Source: Dipteris shenzhenensis
Lineage: Eukaryota; Polypodiophyta; Polypodiopsida; Gleicheniales
Strand: one strand, 5' to 3'
Assembly: GCA_047967505.1 (NCBI GenBank)
Contig: CM106538.1
Length of the DNA: 64,000 nucleotides
Made by a program: the position numbers and the translations under genes. Below the pieces are notes generated by a model, which did not search any database, was not told the origin of the DNA, and worked only from the letters and a program-made list of their open reading frames with translations. This document shows positions 34,479 to 46,330 of the stretch, piece after piece. Numbering within the stretch: position 1 is the stretch's first letter; each line of letters starts with the position of its first letter.

Positions 34479-34697
34479 CACTGTTATCCCTGGTAGCATC
34501 GGAAGCATCTTTATTAGCAAAGAGAGAATATCAAAAGATGAGAGGCGTCAAATAAGACCATTGTACTCGCATACCACCATGGCATGTGAGCTTGCAAAGA
34601 AGCTCAAACAAAGCTTTATCGGAGACCAGAAAGGTGAAAGAGTCGCAATCTCCAAAGACCTTATTCTCTAAAACTGAAGAATCATTCTTATCGTCTG
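33851..34697. other. No gene recognised; (TA)n(GA)n microsatellite
   Basis: AT-rich sequence with a TA run at 34422-34440 continuing into GA repeats to 34477. No domain seen on either strand. Confidence 0.6.
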
Positions 34698-35125
34698 TCA
34701 TGCGAACACTTGAACCTCTGTGATTAGTGTAGCAAAGGAGATCATCATACGGGGAGTGATCCCAAAGGAAATCCTTTTCGAATGAATAGTATCCTCAGTC
34801 TCCACAGATCCTTTAGCTGCTGCTAACCTCGCCAAGGAATAGCTACACAACCCTCCTGGGAAAGTTCGTAGAAGACCAAAGCTCCGATGGGTTCGAGAAC
34901 TAGTAGAAAAGCTCGTGTTGGTATGAGGTACCCTAATTTGCCTCACTGCTTCGTTGTAATCTTTAGCAGCTTCTTCAGGAGTGTTGTAGGTGCCCGGCCA
35001 CAATCTCACACCTTTGGAGGGATCTCAAATTTTTGCAGCCCATTTGCACCACCTTAGCTGTCTCACCCCTCTATACTTGCAAGACTTGGCATCGACTTTC
35101 CGAGAGGCGAGACTTTTTCCTTGAC
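34698..35125 (-). pseudogene. AP2/ERF-domain transcription factor remnant
   Basis: AP2/ERF proteins bind GCC-box or DRE DNA in plant stress and hormone responses. The minus strand at about 34905-35080 carries an almost complete AP2 domain: CKYRGVRQLRWCKWAAKI, then a TGA stop at 35025-35027 where family members usually have Arg, then DPSKGVRLWPGTYNTPEEAA and VRQIR. GVR, the two W positions and the EEAA helix are visible; RWGKW has become RWCKW. The frame runs on for about 70 codons to a stop at 34698. Upstream of the domain three frames are open for a while, so the N-terminus is uncertain. No intron or promoter is evident; it may be a transposed gene fragment. A single sequence error at the stop would restore the domain, so dead status is likely but not certain. 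Confidence 0.82.
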
Positions 35126-35559
35126 TCGATGGACTTCCACTTCTTGGAGGCCTTCTTGGAAGAGTGGCTGAAAAATTTCCAGTCTTTCTCTTCCTCGTCC
35201 ATGATTTACTCCCGCACTTGGAAGACTAAAGAGGCCACGTTGAGCCCTCAAGGTTTCCCAACTTACCATAACCAAACCACAGGATTCCATGATTACGGCT
35301 GATGGAGCGCATGAACTCTTTAATTCCGAGTTGAAACCTTGAACTTCTCTCTTCTTAGGAGGCATCCTTGAGCCTCCAAAGGCTGGGAATGAATAGGAAA
35401 GAAACGGGAGAGGAGGAAAGCGTACTAGAAAGTGGCTTGCTATGACTACTTGGAAGGGTGGGAGCTCCTCCTTCCAAACCAAGCTGGAGGCATCTCTCAA
35501 AGTCCAATATGCGTCTATTTGAGATGATTATTTTCGAGACAAAATCTAGATAGTGAAAT

Positions 35560-36290
35560 TCACTTACAAAGAATAGAGAGCCTCTCCTTCGTAGCCTGCA
35601 CAAGACTCTTCTGCTTCCCTGTCACTAAAGATCGGTAGGTTGTAGGGTTCCCTACAAATGGTCCCATTTCTTGAGTCAATTCGCCTTTTGTCCATTGCCC
35701 AGTTTGCATCTGTTTTTGCAATATGTTTGGAGTCGAACCAAGGACAATCTTCAACCACATCCTTGTCTCCGCTTTTTTGACGTTCTTCCCCGTCCTCCAA
35801 GAGATAAGAGTTCCCCTCAATCCAACCATCACTGGTACCAAAAGGATGGAAGTAAGCGCCGCTTTCGAGAAAGTGTACACTCTTTTCGCGTCCTCTTCGG
35901 AACATATTTGCGAAGTACTTAAAATTCCTCCTGGGGCTAAAACAATTTTGGTTTCTCTCCATGCATTCATCATCCGTTGGACCTAAATATCGATAGGGCG
36001 ACGTTTGCGGAACGATGGTGGCAGAGGGAATCTAATAATTGACCTTCAACTTGGCTTCATAAGCATCCCCATTTGCGGGCATATCTATTGCAGCTGCGTG
36101 AGAGCTGGGGGAAGGACCAGGCTCAACGGAATTGGAAGAGTTACCTGACGGGTAACTAGGAGCCTCCCTAGCTGTAGGCTATGGTGAATGTATCGCATTG
36201 TCAGAGCTTCCAAGCTCCAAGGCAGGCTCATCCTTCGAATGGTGATCGGGAAATAGATTTTGCAAGACCCGCCAAGAATGGTGTGCTGTT
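35560..36290 (-). other. Unidentified coding-like remnant upstream of the AP2 fragment
   Basis: Two overlapping minus frames are open here: 35560-35973 (MMNAWRETKIVLAPGGI) and 35564-35962 (MERNQNCFSPRRNFKYF). Further upstream, 36020-36290 reads Ser/Pro-rich (REAPSYPSGNSSNSVEPG) with stops. I do not recognise a family. It has the same strand as the AP2 remnant and could be its lost N-terminal part or a retroelement piece. Confidence 0.35.
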
Positions 36291-36299
36291 TCGATGACG

Positions 36300-37100
36300 G
36301 CCATGGCTAATGCTCATGCTGCAAGGAGGGTTCGCAAGGAGGGTGAGAAGCGGATCAAGGAACAAAAACAAGGCGAGGGGAAGAGGCAAGAAGTGGAAGG
36401 GGGGCTTGCCGGGGACATCTTCCCAAAGGAAAGGGATGAATGCAAATGCCTTGGTCAATCTTGTTGAGCATGATCGGGCCTTCTTCTCTTATAGTTATGA
36501 TGCCTCCCATGAAGCTAGTTCTAGCATCATATATTGTGTGAGCGCCCCTAGGATTTGTACTCACTTAGTGTGAGTGAGAAAGCAAATACTTGGTATCCTG
36601 ACAATGGTACATCTCAGCACATTATGTCCAAGAAGGACATGGTTGGTAGGCTAGCACTTGCACTTATTGGTAAGAAAGCATCTTGTGCCAACAATTTTTA
36701 TTATCCTCTAAAAGGGCATAAGGGAGAGTGCCAGGCATAAAGAACTTACTATTAGTATCCTCTCCTGCACAATGAGCATTTGTCATCATATTTTAAGATT
36801 CAAAGTGCATTGTTTGGGATAGAAAGAGTGACTATGCTTTGTCCACTCTTTGTCATGGGTTGTATTAGTTGGATGTATATGATAGGCATCTCATGATGTA
36901 TGTGTTTCTTCCACTTCAACCTCTGCTATTTACGTATGTAGAGTTGTGGCAATGCCAAGTTTGTGCATGCAACTATGGGAGTCTTACTTTGCTTCAAAGA
37001 TTTCAAATGATAGATGCCCTACCATGGGCCAGTTAAATGCCTATGAAGGGAATATGGGGCAACATGCCTCTAGTTTTAGTGCAGCTTATACGGGGCTTTG
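36300..37100 (+). pseudogene. Ty1/copia fragment C2 (gag end, protease, GAG-pre-integrase)
   Basis: At 36577-36650 the + strand reads ANTWYPDNGTSQHIMSKKDM, the copia protease active site (here DNGTS). Near 36940 ELWQCQVCACNYGSLTLLQR resembles GAG-pre-integrase. Multiple stops; no integrase follows. Confidence 0.7.
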
Positions 37101-37139
37101 AGTTAACACGCACACACAAAAATCTAATTCTAACACACT

Positions 37140-37960
37140 AACATGCACTCCCTTCCCACTAACACTTTAGTGGCATGTGAGCTAAAGGAGTCTTCAACTT
37201 GACATACCAGGCTATTCCTACTTGGAAATTCTCTTTTTGCATTCACCAATGTGTCCAAGCTTCTTGTAGTAATGGCATTTACCATTTTTCTTTGGCTTCT
37301 TTGCATCCTCATTATCATTATTTGACGGTTAACTTGAATTAGCCTTAGGATGATAGCCATCAAACTTTGGCTTCTTTGCATCCTCCCTGGGGTGCCAACT
37401 CAATATGTAATATGTTACTACCCTCGTCCAAAATGCAGGTTATTGGGGGGCAAGGTCCATATATAATATGCATGGATTTCCTTTAAAAAATTCAAATATG
37501 CAAGGAAAAAATATGAAAATTTCATGTCCCCTCTCCCACAAAATATAAGGTATATATATACATTCAAAAATATGCAAGATTTTAAGATTTGTACATATTT
37601 TTCATAATATGTGAGTCCTAAGGGGGGGGGGGGGGGGTATTTGGGAGGGGGGGGTGGTAAAACAAAAAATAGAAACCCATCTCCTTTTGAATTAACGTAA
37701 CTTTTTCCTGTGTTACTCAAAAAGGGTTTAATACATATTTGAAGCTCTTTTAGTGTAGAATACAACCATGTTAATTTGAATTATTTCTACTCATTGCATA
37801 TTATTAAATTCATCTCATACTCAAGATTTTGATAGGTTTTCTTACTAAAGGGAGTTGGCGCCCCAGGGCATCCTCATTATCATTATTTGATGGTTAACTT
37901 GAATTAGCCTTAGGCTGATACCCATCAAACTTCCCTTTTCCCTTGTGTTTAGCAACAAAT
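37140..37960 (-). pseudogene. Ty1/copia gag zinc-knuckle fragment C3, tandemly duplicated and interrupted
   Basis: Minus strand near 37270 reads KCHYYKKLGHIGECKK, a CCHC knuckle with the second Cys changed to Tyr. An approximately 79-bp piece (CTTTGGCTTCTTTGCATCCT onward) is tandemly duplicated; the second copy is split by the transposon at 37385-37868. Confidence 0.65.
37385..37868. mobile_element. 484-bp inverted-repeat (MITE-like) transposon, 6-bp TSD
   Basis: Ends are CCCTGGGGTGCCAACTC (37385-37401) and GAGTTGGCGCCCCAGGG (37852-37868), 17-bp TIRs with one mismatch. CATCCT flanks both sides (37379-37384 and 37869-37874). The unduplicated neighbour copy of the host repeat near 37300-37310 has a single CATCCT, an in-cis empty site. 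It encodes no transposase. A run of 17 G at 37622-37638 plus further G blocks lies inside. Superfamily unassigned; 6-bp duplications do not fit Mariner, Harbinger or CACTA. Confidence 0.82.
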
Positions 37961-38579
37961 GCATGCCCTCCACACTGATTTTTGTTTTTCCTCAACTACT
38001 CCTCTTATTAATAGAAGTCCCACAGCTTTACCCAGCGCCACCACTCCTTAGAGATAGATTGAGCAATGTACGGAAAGGCATATATGATAGGCAAGGATTT
38101 CAATGTAGTGGAGATCAATTGGGCATCAGGTGACACTTCATCGCCATCTCCTCTTGGTCCAATGTTGGAGAGGCTTCCATGCTATAAGTTTCTTCCTCTA
38201 ATATCTCCCCCCCATTTTTGCCTTCAAAAATTTTTAATTTTGGTGGAGGAGGCACCCAATAGTGTTGATTCCTTGGCAGCTCCATGCCTCTCATCAAACT
38301 ACCACTATGGATAGACAGTAGCTAAAAAAGAACATCCCCATCAAATGTTAGTGGGAGCACTTTAACTTCACAAGTCCTCATAACATTTTAAAACATCTCA
38401 CAAAGATTTATCTCAGTTGGTATCTCTTTTAGATTGAAAAGATTTCCATTTCTTGACTGTATTACTTAATAACCAAGTCAAGTATTGTACAAGCTTCTAA
38501 GATATCTTCATGAAGACTCATTAACTCGCTAGTTGGAAGAACAAACTTTCTAGTTAGCTTATGCTAACAAAGCACTACT
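37961..38579. other. No gene recognised
   Basis: Short open frames on both strands (for example minus 38115-38297, PPPPKLKIFEGKNGG) have no family I recognise; probably retroelement debris. Confidence 0.4.
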
Positions 38580-38960
38580 TGCTTGTAGAGAGTTTTTGAA
38601 TATCTTCACAGCTTTAATGAGTATCTCTTGTTCCTAGACCACCAAGATACAAAAGTCATTTCTGCATTAGTATACACTTCACTGAACCACACGTTATTTT
38701 TAGCTATCCAAATAACAAACAAGGCATGAGCTCTAATCAAACCAGTCCTCCTGTTTGATTTTACTTGCATCTCCTAGAATAATTATCTTCCAATTTAGTG
38801 GTTCCCCTAAGTCTATTTGTATAAATTTCTAGACTGCTCTTGGATAAGGGCATGCAACAAAAAGATGAAAGATGTCTTCCTTGTAGTTAAGCACCTTTTG
38901 CATCTTATCACCATTCCAAAGATCCTTGACTAAAGCCTAAGAAGCATTGGCTAAGGAAAA
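38580..38960 (-). pseudogene. L1-type LINE 3' zinc-binding (zf-RVT) fragment
   Basis: Minus strand reads LWNGDKMQKVLNYKEDIFHL and FVACPYPRAV.KFI, the C-terminal H..C...W block after plant L1 reverse transcriptase. Stops follow. Confidence 0.6.
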
Positions 38961-39279
38961 TCATCTCCTTATGCAAGCCATTGAGACTCCTCATTCTGGA
39001 TTATGGAGCAAAAGGTATGCTCATTTTTTGTAATTTGAATGTGTTGCCCTATGCTCATTGTGTGCCCCTTGATGACAACAATATGGAATATGGATATTCA
39101 AGCTTGTCAACTCTTTCAAAGGAAGAAACTTTGGGACATATGGAGGAAGATCAAGAAAAGACCGCTTTCATTATCAAATGGGGGTGTTCACATCCAATGT
39201 GGTGACTTTTTGTCTCAATAATGCACTGATAGGAATTTCAAGGCCTTGTGAAATAAATCTTTGATGATGAGTACTTAGC
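38961..39279. other. No gene recognised
   Basis: A 74-codon + frame (38981-39205) shows no similarity I can name. Confidence 0.4.
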
Positions 39280-40080
39280 ATCCTCATGTGTATTTTTTAA
39301 GAAGACTTCAGTGTTTTGGCACCCAGGGAGAGCACCTCCATCATCTCAAGCTGTACCTCACTAAGGCAGCCCGATTGAACCCGTTGAGTAAAGAAAACAT
39401 CTCATGGTCAACTATAGTTCCGAGTACAGAATTGAGGATGGGCATGGGAAAGGAGTTAATCATTGTGGCCGCATTGAGCAGGCGATAATCCATGCAAAGA
39501 TACAAATTTTGTACTTCTTGGAACAATGATGATTGGAGAAATCAACGTGGCCCAATCTATGGGGTAGATGAAGCCCAAGAGCTTGTCGATTCTTCATTTA
39601 CCTTTTCGGCAGAGTTGGGGTTTATCTAGTAGCATTATTGTTGAACCCATCCTTGAGCACAATTCGATGTTGGTAAATTTGAGGATCAATTCCCTTCCTA
39701 TCAATGTAACTCTAAGAGAAAATGTTGACAAAGGAACCAAGGAGGCTTTGGAGGTTGTATTGGAAGTGAGGAGTAAGCTAGATACTGATAGGACAATCTT
39801 GGGGTCAAAACTCGAGCCCAAATTTTGGTCGAATAGGTCATCCTCTTTGGCACATTGGGAATGTTGAGGCTCACAATCAAAGGCTTGCTCCAACCAAATC
39901 ATTGTGGTAGGGTCATTGAGGCCCCATCAGGCATGCCATCATCAAGTAGGATGCCAGAATCGGTTTGTGCATCTGCACTCTCCTAGGTTAGGGTCGATTC
40001 TTATGGGAAGTGGTACTTCAAGAATGGCCATGACATCCACCTCAAAAAGACTGATGAGGTTGGAATGACTATGGAGGAAC
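39280..40080 (-). pseudogene. Ty3/gypsy RT fragment G4
   Basis: Minus strand reads LYLCMDYRLLNAATMINSFP, LNSVLGTIVDHEMFSLLNGF, the N-terminal palm of a gypsy RT (VDYR.LN and hydrophobic GH blocks). 39594-39902 upstream is an open stretch of the preceding linker. A third gypsy clade, distinct from G2 and G3. Confidence 0.75.
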
Positions 40081-40095
40081 TCATCTTCTACTCCT

Positions 40096-40100
<5 letters not shown>

Positions 40101-40172
<72 letters not shown>
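40101..40172. repeat. (GA)n microsatellite
   Basis: About 31 GA dinucleotides, then interrupted GGGAGAGGGAGG. Confidence 0.97.
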
Positions 40173-40173
<1 letters not shown>

Positions 40174-40499
40174 AAGAGATTGTTTATAGAAGGTGATGGT
40201 CAGCTCTAGAATGTTTTAGAGTTTTAGTGCATCTATCTACCCTCATCATGCAAACATTGTAATTGCATCCATGGTGAGAGAGGCCTGGTGGTTTGGAAAC
40301 GTTTAGTAATTTTGTGCCTAGAACTCGGTCCTACAGATGTCTATGGCCTAAAAGTCTAGCCAAGCACTCTCATACTAGTCTACTAGCCATTGTGAGTTTA
40401 TGTCCATCTCCTTGAGATGCTCTATGAAAGCTAAATACCATCTCAATGATCTCTCTCTATCTCTTAGTGAGAGTGTCGATGGTGTAGCACATTAGCCTA

Positions 40500-41205
40500 G
40501 AGCTCCTCACCACTCCTTTGAACCACATTGCTACCCAAAAGGCCCCAACATCGCAGGAGCTCTCCAATAGTTCTGCAAAGTCATTGTTACATCCTATTGC
40601 ACCTCCTCCTATTGTGAAAAAGCATCGTGAATGTGGAGCCCCTTATGTAAAAGTCCATGACAAGGCTAGTCTAGGTCCATCACAATCAGGGAGTGGTCTG
40701 ACATCGTCATCCCTGCTGAAATATGCATGGCTCCCCCTATGTGCATCACCCAATCCCCCACATAAAATCTATCAAGTATTTCCAACAAACCATCATGCTA
40801 TCATTCATTTGAAGGAGTAGCAGAGACTATCGAGATGCCTAGAGAACTCTCCCAACATTTAGGGGTCGTCATGATCATTGTTTGCAAAGATGAACTGCTT
40901 CCAGGTACTCTGCTTGATGAGGGCATAGCCAAGAAGGAGGGTCCACCTTGCTTATCCTCCTCAAATTCTAGACTGTTGAGTCTCCTCCAACCACCCGAGT
41001 CTACATCTAGAAGTGTCTCTATATGTTGCGTCCAAAAGGAGGGGCACTACTATCAACAAGCAAGCGTTTAGGATCTTGATCCTAGAGCCTACCATCCATA
41101 GGTCGATCCAAACTACATGTCCTCTTGGAATCTCTCCTTTGTCAAACACATATGGGGCCACAGACTTGGCTACTAAATACAATAGCAACCCCCCCCCCAC
41201 TCCTA
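40500..41205 (-). pseudogene. L1-type LINE endonuclease fragment
   Basis: Minus strand reads GGLLLYLVAKSVAPYVFDKG, RGHVVWIDLWMVGSRIKILN and, below 40700, IVMDLD and HIHDAF, matching the middle and C-terminal part of a plant L1 endonuclease. Many stops. Confidence 0.55.
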
Positions 41206-41292
41206 CTCACTACTAGGGACCAAACCTCAGGTCCTCTCCTCGAGAGGAGGCAATGACATCATCTAATGCTTGTGCCTTAGAACATGTGCTCA
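41190..41292 (-). mobile_element. tRNA-like SINE candidate (Leu/Ser type)
   Basis: Minus strand reads TGAGCACATGTTCTAAGGCA, then CATTAGATGATGTCATTGCC, a strong hairpin CTCCTCTCGAGGAGAGG in the variable-arm position and GGTTTGGTCCC near the pol III B box GGTTCGANNCC (9 of 11). Arrangement and spacing resemble a class II tRNA with a long variable arm, as in tRNA-derived SINEs. A run of ten G follows. Confidence 0.45.
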
Positions 41293-41860
41293 TAAATCAA
41301 AAATATCTTTATTGTCCATCCCACCACAACCCTCTACAACTCAAGATGAAGTATTAGCTGACATGGGGGCTATTGGGGTTGTTGCCATGCTGGATCGTGA
41401 AGGCCGTGCACATTCTAGCCCGCCACATGGTCCAACTCAAGGGGCAAGGGGAGTGGCTAACAAGGCCCTCCTATGCATGGAATATTGTGTAACAACTATG
41501 GACTTCTAAGGTTTCAAAGGAGGCTTGGATGTTGAGTAGTCTATGTCTATCTGATGACATGCCAAAGGAATGATTGTCTCTATGCATGTCTCCATGCCTA
41601 GCCTACTGGCAGACTGGTTCAGCTGCCAGTGTACATTTTGCATGAATTGATCCTCCCATCCTAAGCAAATCATGGCCACTAGGTTGTAAGACCCAAGCTT
41701 CACCTGTCTTTCTTTTTGTTTTTCAAAAATATTACTTCATGAAGTATGAATGAAATTTGCAAGAGCAAGCTCATGCAAGAGTACATCATGTCATGCATGA
41801 TAGAAAAAATAGCTCAAAAGGAGGTAACAAAAATCTAAGGTGGAGGTTGAAAATGCCACT
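41206..41860. other. Intergenic, no gene recognised beyond the SINE candidate
   Basis: Short frames such as minus 41506-41703 have no recognised domain. Confidence 0.4.
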
Positions 41861-44800
41861 TCAACCCAAAAGAAGACTCAAAGAAGAACGGAGATCCTCT
41901 CCAAACTCTTAAAAAAGTATCTCTCCTGGCTGTAGCTACTCTGGAGGATCCCTGCATGCTCATTTAGATGGCCATCTGTGTGTGTATAGTATCAGTCCAA
42001 ATACTGGCCATAGGCTAGGAAGGGTAAACATGTGAACCCTCCATCGCCTCTGTAGATCTGGCCCTCCAAATATGCCAAGCTGCAATGCTAGCCAAAATCT
42101 CTCAAGATGTGTCTACTAAGGCATGAACAACTCTGAAAGGAGTGAAGGGAACATCCTAGAGAGAGCATGACTCCAGAGAGTGTCATCATATAATGAAGGA
42201 TAAGTCTGAGTCATATCCCTTGAAAAACACCTGAGGGCCAGTAAGAGATAACCATGCCACTGATCCCCAAGTCATAAAGAAGGGTGCTCTGTGAAATATA
42301 TAAAGAATCCTAGCAACACCCTTCCAGATTGTCCTCACCTATTTGCACTCCCAGAGGCAATGCTGAATTGATTCAACTATTGCAATGATATTTTGATTTC
42401 TAAGGGATTTCCAGAGTCTCCTCCAAAAGTTTTTCTACACCTCTGCAGAAATCTGAAAACTATCCCAATGAGGAGCTCTAGAGGGCATCCAACCTCTACT
42501 GCTAAGCTAAAATCTCCTAGCATTTCTGACTGTGTAACAAAAGAAATAGATGCTCTTCTCGTGGTGTCCTTCATCAACCAATTCCCACTCCCTTGGGTCC
42601 CACTACAAGAACCTAATGGGGGAACCACCATATAACTAGAGTCTCCAAGACCCAAGTGCCAAGAGAATAGGGTCAGAATCAAGATACCACTATGAGTTCA
42701 TGCCCCACTCCAATGTAACTTGCAATCCTAACAGCCTGGAAGGCAAGCTCCAAAAGAATATCATCTGAAGATCTAAGAAGTTGACTTCCTGAATGAACAT
42801 CAAAGATAAGGGTCTCCTCATGTGCATCCCACAAGGAAATAACCTATAAGGGAACACCCATCCCTGTGAAAGCTCCCAACCAAAAGTGGACTTTGTGATC
42901 CAACATGTCATCTATATCTATCCACTTTGCTCATATGGCTACCTCTGTCTACTGCATCCTAATTGCACTCCCTCTGAGGTGGCCAATTCATAAGAGTCTC
43001 TGATCCTCTAGAAGCTTTCTAAAATCCTTCCAGGCACCTATAGTGGAAGCATGTCCCCTCTCCCATCTAGACCTTTGCATATAATGTGACACTCCTACTG
43101 ATCTGCCATGCTCATCCGATATAGATTCATCCCACATGACTGCCTACCTATTTCTTTGTGAGAGTAGGGTGTAACTATCCGAAGAGTGTCTTTGAAGCTA
43201 CCCCAAGCTTTTAGAATGGAAGCCATAAGAGGAAAGAGGGAGATCTAAAATGGGCTGAAGTAAAAATCCATCTCGAGCTGTCCGTCCGATCTCCCCCATG
43301 AGAAGGTGTACAAGACTGAATGTTGAGTAAGAAAAAATCTTTCCAAGGTTCCTATCTAGGCATCAATCCTCTCACTATAAACTTGCAGAGGAAGGCCATA
43401 CACTACAAGTTTGGATAAATAATATTGAGACCTCCTTCCCCTTTGGGTCTCCCAAGCCACCCTGGCTACAACATCTGAGGTTTCCATCTAATCCACTCCA
43501 AAGGAAGTTCCCGATAGGTCTCATGAGCTAAGATATACAACCTCCAGATCTACACCAACATGAGCAAATAAACCAGGCAGTAGCCAATAATACCTAGTTC
43601 ACAACCACTACTCTAGATGTAAGGTCAAGTCTAGCAGAACTCCAAAAAATGAGTTTCCTCCTGATACTCTCCAACACGGGAGAAAACTACTGTGCTGGAG
43701 AGATTCCCACCCCAACCTAGCATCCTAGGCACCTGATGGAAGCACCCCTCTAAATCCAAGTGAATCCTATGTCAATCCCAGTCTGGAGTGTCCTCATGGA
43801 TTTGTTCCTATCATATATGAGCCCTGTTGTTGCAATGCAAAACAAATCCAAGGCTGTCTTGAATGTGGTGAGTGTTTGTGGTGTGGCATCCAAAAAACAA
43901 TCGTATCATATGCCAACTCACTATCAATTAGCTCATCCTTCTACCTCAACTGAAGACTCAGCCATATAATAACAGCTTGAGCTCTAACGTAATAGCTCAT
44001 AGCTTTGGCCACAAATAAAAAGGAAAAGGGGGCTAAAGGGCAACCCTGATGCATAGATCTGGTAGTCTGAAACCTATCTCCCTTGACTCCACCAATGAGA
44101 AGCTAGCTATGGTTGATCTGTAGAGAGCTGACACCCTTCTGATCCATGCATTTGTGAATCCAAAGCCTATTAGGAAAAAAGGGAGCTCATTTTGGGGCCC
44201 TGAGAGAAATTCACGATTTCTTCATTTTTCTTTCCTCTAAAACAATAAAATATGACATAATCCCATTGATGTATGGTGCAGAATTTGGTATTTCTGACAT
44301 CACCGACACATCCAGAGCGGGAGCAAAACCCTTGGAAGGCTTTTGAAATGTTGAAAATGGGCAGGGGTTTTGGCCCTCCGAACGTGTCGGTGATGTCAGA
44401 AATACCAAATTCTACACCGTACACCAAATTTAATGAAGTAGCTCAGGTGTCCTCATTGAATACAAATTCGATCGCATTTCTTTTGTTTTCCTTTTTCTAA
44501 AATTTTCAATGTTATGTTGGCCCTCCTTTGATTGGTGGAGGGCTATTTTCTTTCTTGGCTAAAAGGCCCCAAAATGAGCTCCCTTTTTACCTAATCGGTG
44601 AGCGAGGGTACCCTTTAGAAAGCCCCAGTCTACTCTGTCATAAGCTTTCTCAAAGTCCAAGAGTAGAATGGCAAGCCTATGGCCATTATGCATGGCCTAG
44701 TCAAAAACCTCCCAAAATGAGAAGATGTTATCGAAGATGCTCTTGCCATGCACAAATCCCGTCTGCATATCTTGTTTTAAATCTGGAAGAAAGGCTTGCA

Positions 44801-46330
44801 GAAGTAGGCTGATTGCTTTTGCTAAGATTTTATACCAAAGTACCCAACAGAGTGATTGCTCTCCACTGAGACATTTAATTCTTGCAACCCCCTTTTGGGA
44901 TAAGATGAATGAGGCCCTCCGTAAGTGAGTCTGGCATCTCACCCGAGTCCCAAACACCTTGCAGGGCTGAGGTAATGGGATCCCCAATTTGATCCCAAAA
45001 TGAAATAAAGAAAGAGGGTGTAAGCCCATCTCAACCAGGGCACTTGCCCCTGTGAAGGGCAGAGAGAGCAGTCCTGAACTCTATGTTGGTGAATGGTGCA
45101 TCTAGTGAGACTATCATATCTCTAGTCACCAACATAGGTAAGTGCTCTCAAGCATCATCTTTGGCTATGTGTTAGGATCTGTTGTAAGAAGGGAGGCATA
45201 GAAATCTGTGGCTACCGTGGATGTGTTTGTAAAACTCCGTCTGAGTCAACAAGCTGTGAAACACTCTCCTTACTATGTCTGAGACCAAGAGTAGAGAAGA
45301 ACTTCTTGTTGACCCTACCTCCCATCTGAGTCCAAAATGACTCTCTGGCATGAAAGCATACTCTGCTCTCTGATCTAACAATGACTACTACTGAGCCCTT
45401 GCTATAGCAAGGCGCTCCTGAACCCGAGGATCTATAGGCCTCTTCTACTCTTCCCTCTGACTATAGGTGGATACCAATCTCTCGCCTAAGGGTCTCACCT
45501 CTCCTGATACGAGCAACTGAGTGATAAAAGTCGCTAATATCTAAGAGGGATGCAACTATATCTGACGGGGAAAGCTGCCCCTCATGCATGTGAGATACCC
45601 AAGTCCGAAACACTGCCTTTGTGAGGTCCTCCTCTGTATAGAGGGCATCTAGAATCCTGATACTAGCAAAGTGACTCCTCACATAAGGACCTGAAACAAA
45701 TAGAACAATTGGAAAATGATCTGAAGTGGTCATCCCATGTGTAATGCATATTGTCCCACCTCTATCTAGAGCCCAATCAACCACATAAAATTTGTCAATC
45801 CATGCATGGATAAGCCTCTGCAATCTCCTGCTCGACCAATAAAACAAGAGTGACTACGGTTGAGTGTGGAAAGCATCATCATGCCAAGCATCTCTTCCAC
45901 TATACCAAAAAAGGAAGGCATCCCACGCTGCTCTCTCTAGGGAATGGATACCACCTTCCCTACCTTCTCTTTTGTCTATGGGAATTTCAACCATGTTGAA
46001 ATCACCCCCAATGATCCAAGACTCTGCAATGCAAGACCAAAAAAGTAGCTCCTTCCATAGAAGGAGACGGTCCCCTCTTGAATTGGGGGCATAGAGGTTT
46101 AAGAAACCAACCTTACACCCACCAATCAAAAGAATGATCCATTGATCTCTAGAGGGAACTATGATCCCATGTCTAATCACCAAGGGATGGAGTAATACTC
46201 CTTTAGAATGTCATGGGCAACGTAAATCCATATCATCCAAGGTGAAGCCATGGTACAATATGAAGAGCACTAGATGTGGGCCAAGAAAATTCAGGTTCTA
46301 CTCCACAAGGGCCTAGGTGATATCGTGGGT
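41861..46330 (-). mobile_element. L1-type LINE, near-complete ORF2, decayed
   Basis: From 46330 down: endonuclease (46330-45461: GGCKVGFLNLYAPNSRGDR, SWIIGGDFNMVEIPID, DHFPIVLFVSGP), a linker, RT (45030-43600: YKILAKAISLLLQAFLPDL, KQDMQTGFVHGKSIFDNIF, then MHQGCPLAPFLF near 44050), and the C-terminal zinc region (HCLWECK, 42330-42380). Frameshifts and stops run throughout, and the YADD box is degraded (AYDT). A foldback element (44175-44589) interrupts the RT. Confidence 0.85.
44175..44589. mobile_element. Foldback / MITE element inserted in the LINE RT
   Basis: Outer inverted repeats AAAAAGGGAGCTC and ATTTTGGGGCC lie at 44176-44199 and, inverted, at 44565-44588. Inside, a perfect 30-bp inverted pair lies at 44280-44309 and 44384-44413, so both arms fold into a long imperfect hairpin. 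Flanks CCTATTAGG (44166-44174) and CCTAATCGG (44590-44598) match at 7 of 9 positions, a TSD length typical of Mutator-like elements. LINE RT sequence resumes on both sides. No transposase. Confidence 0.85.
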
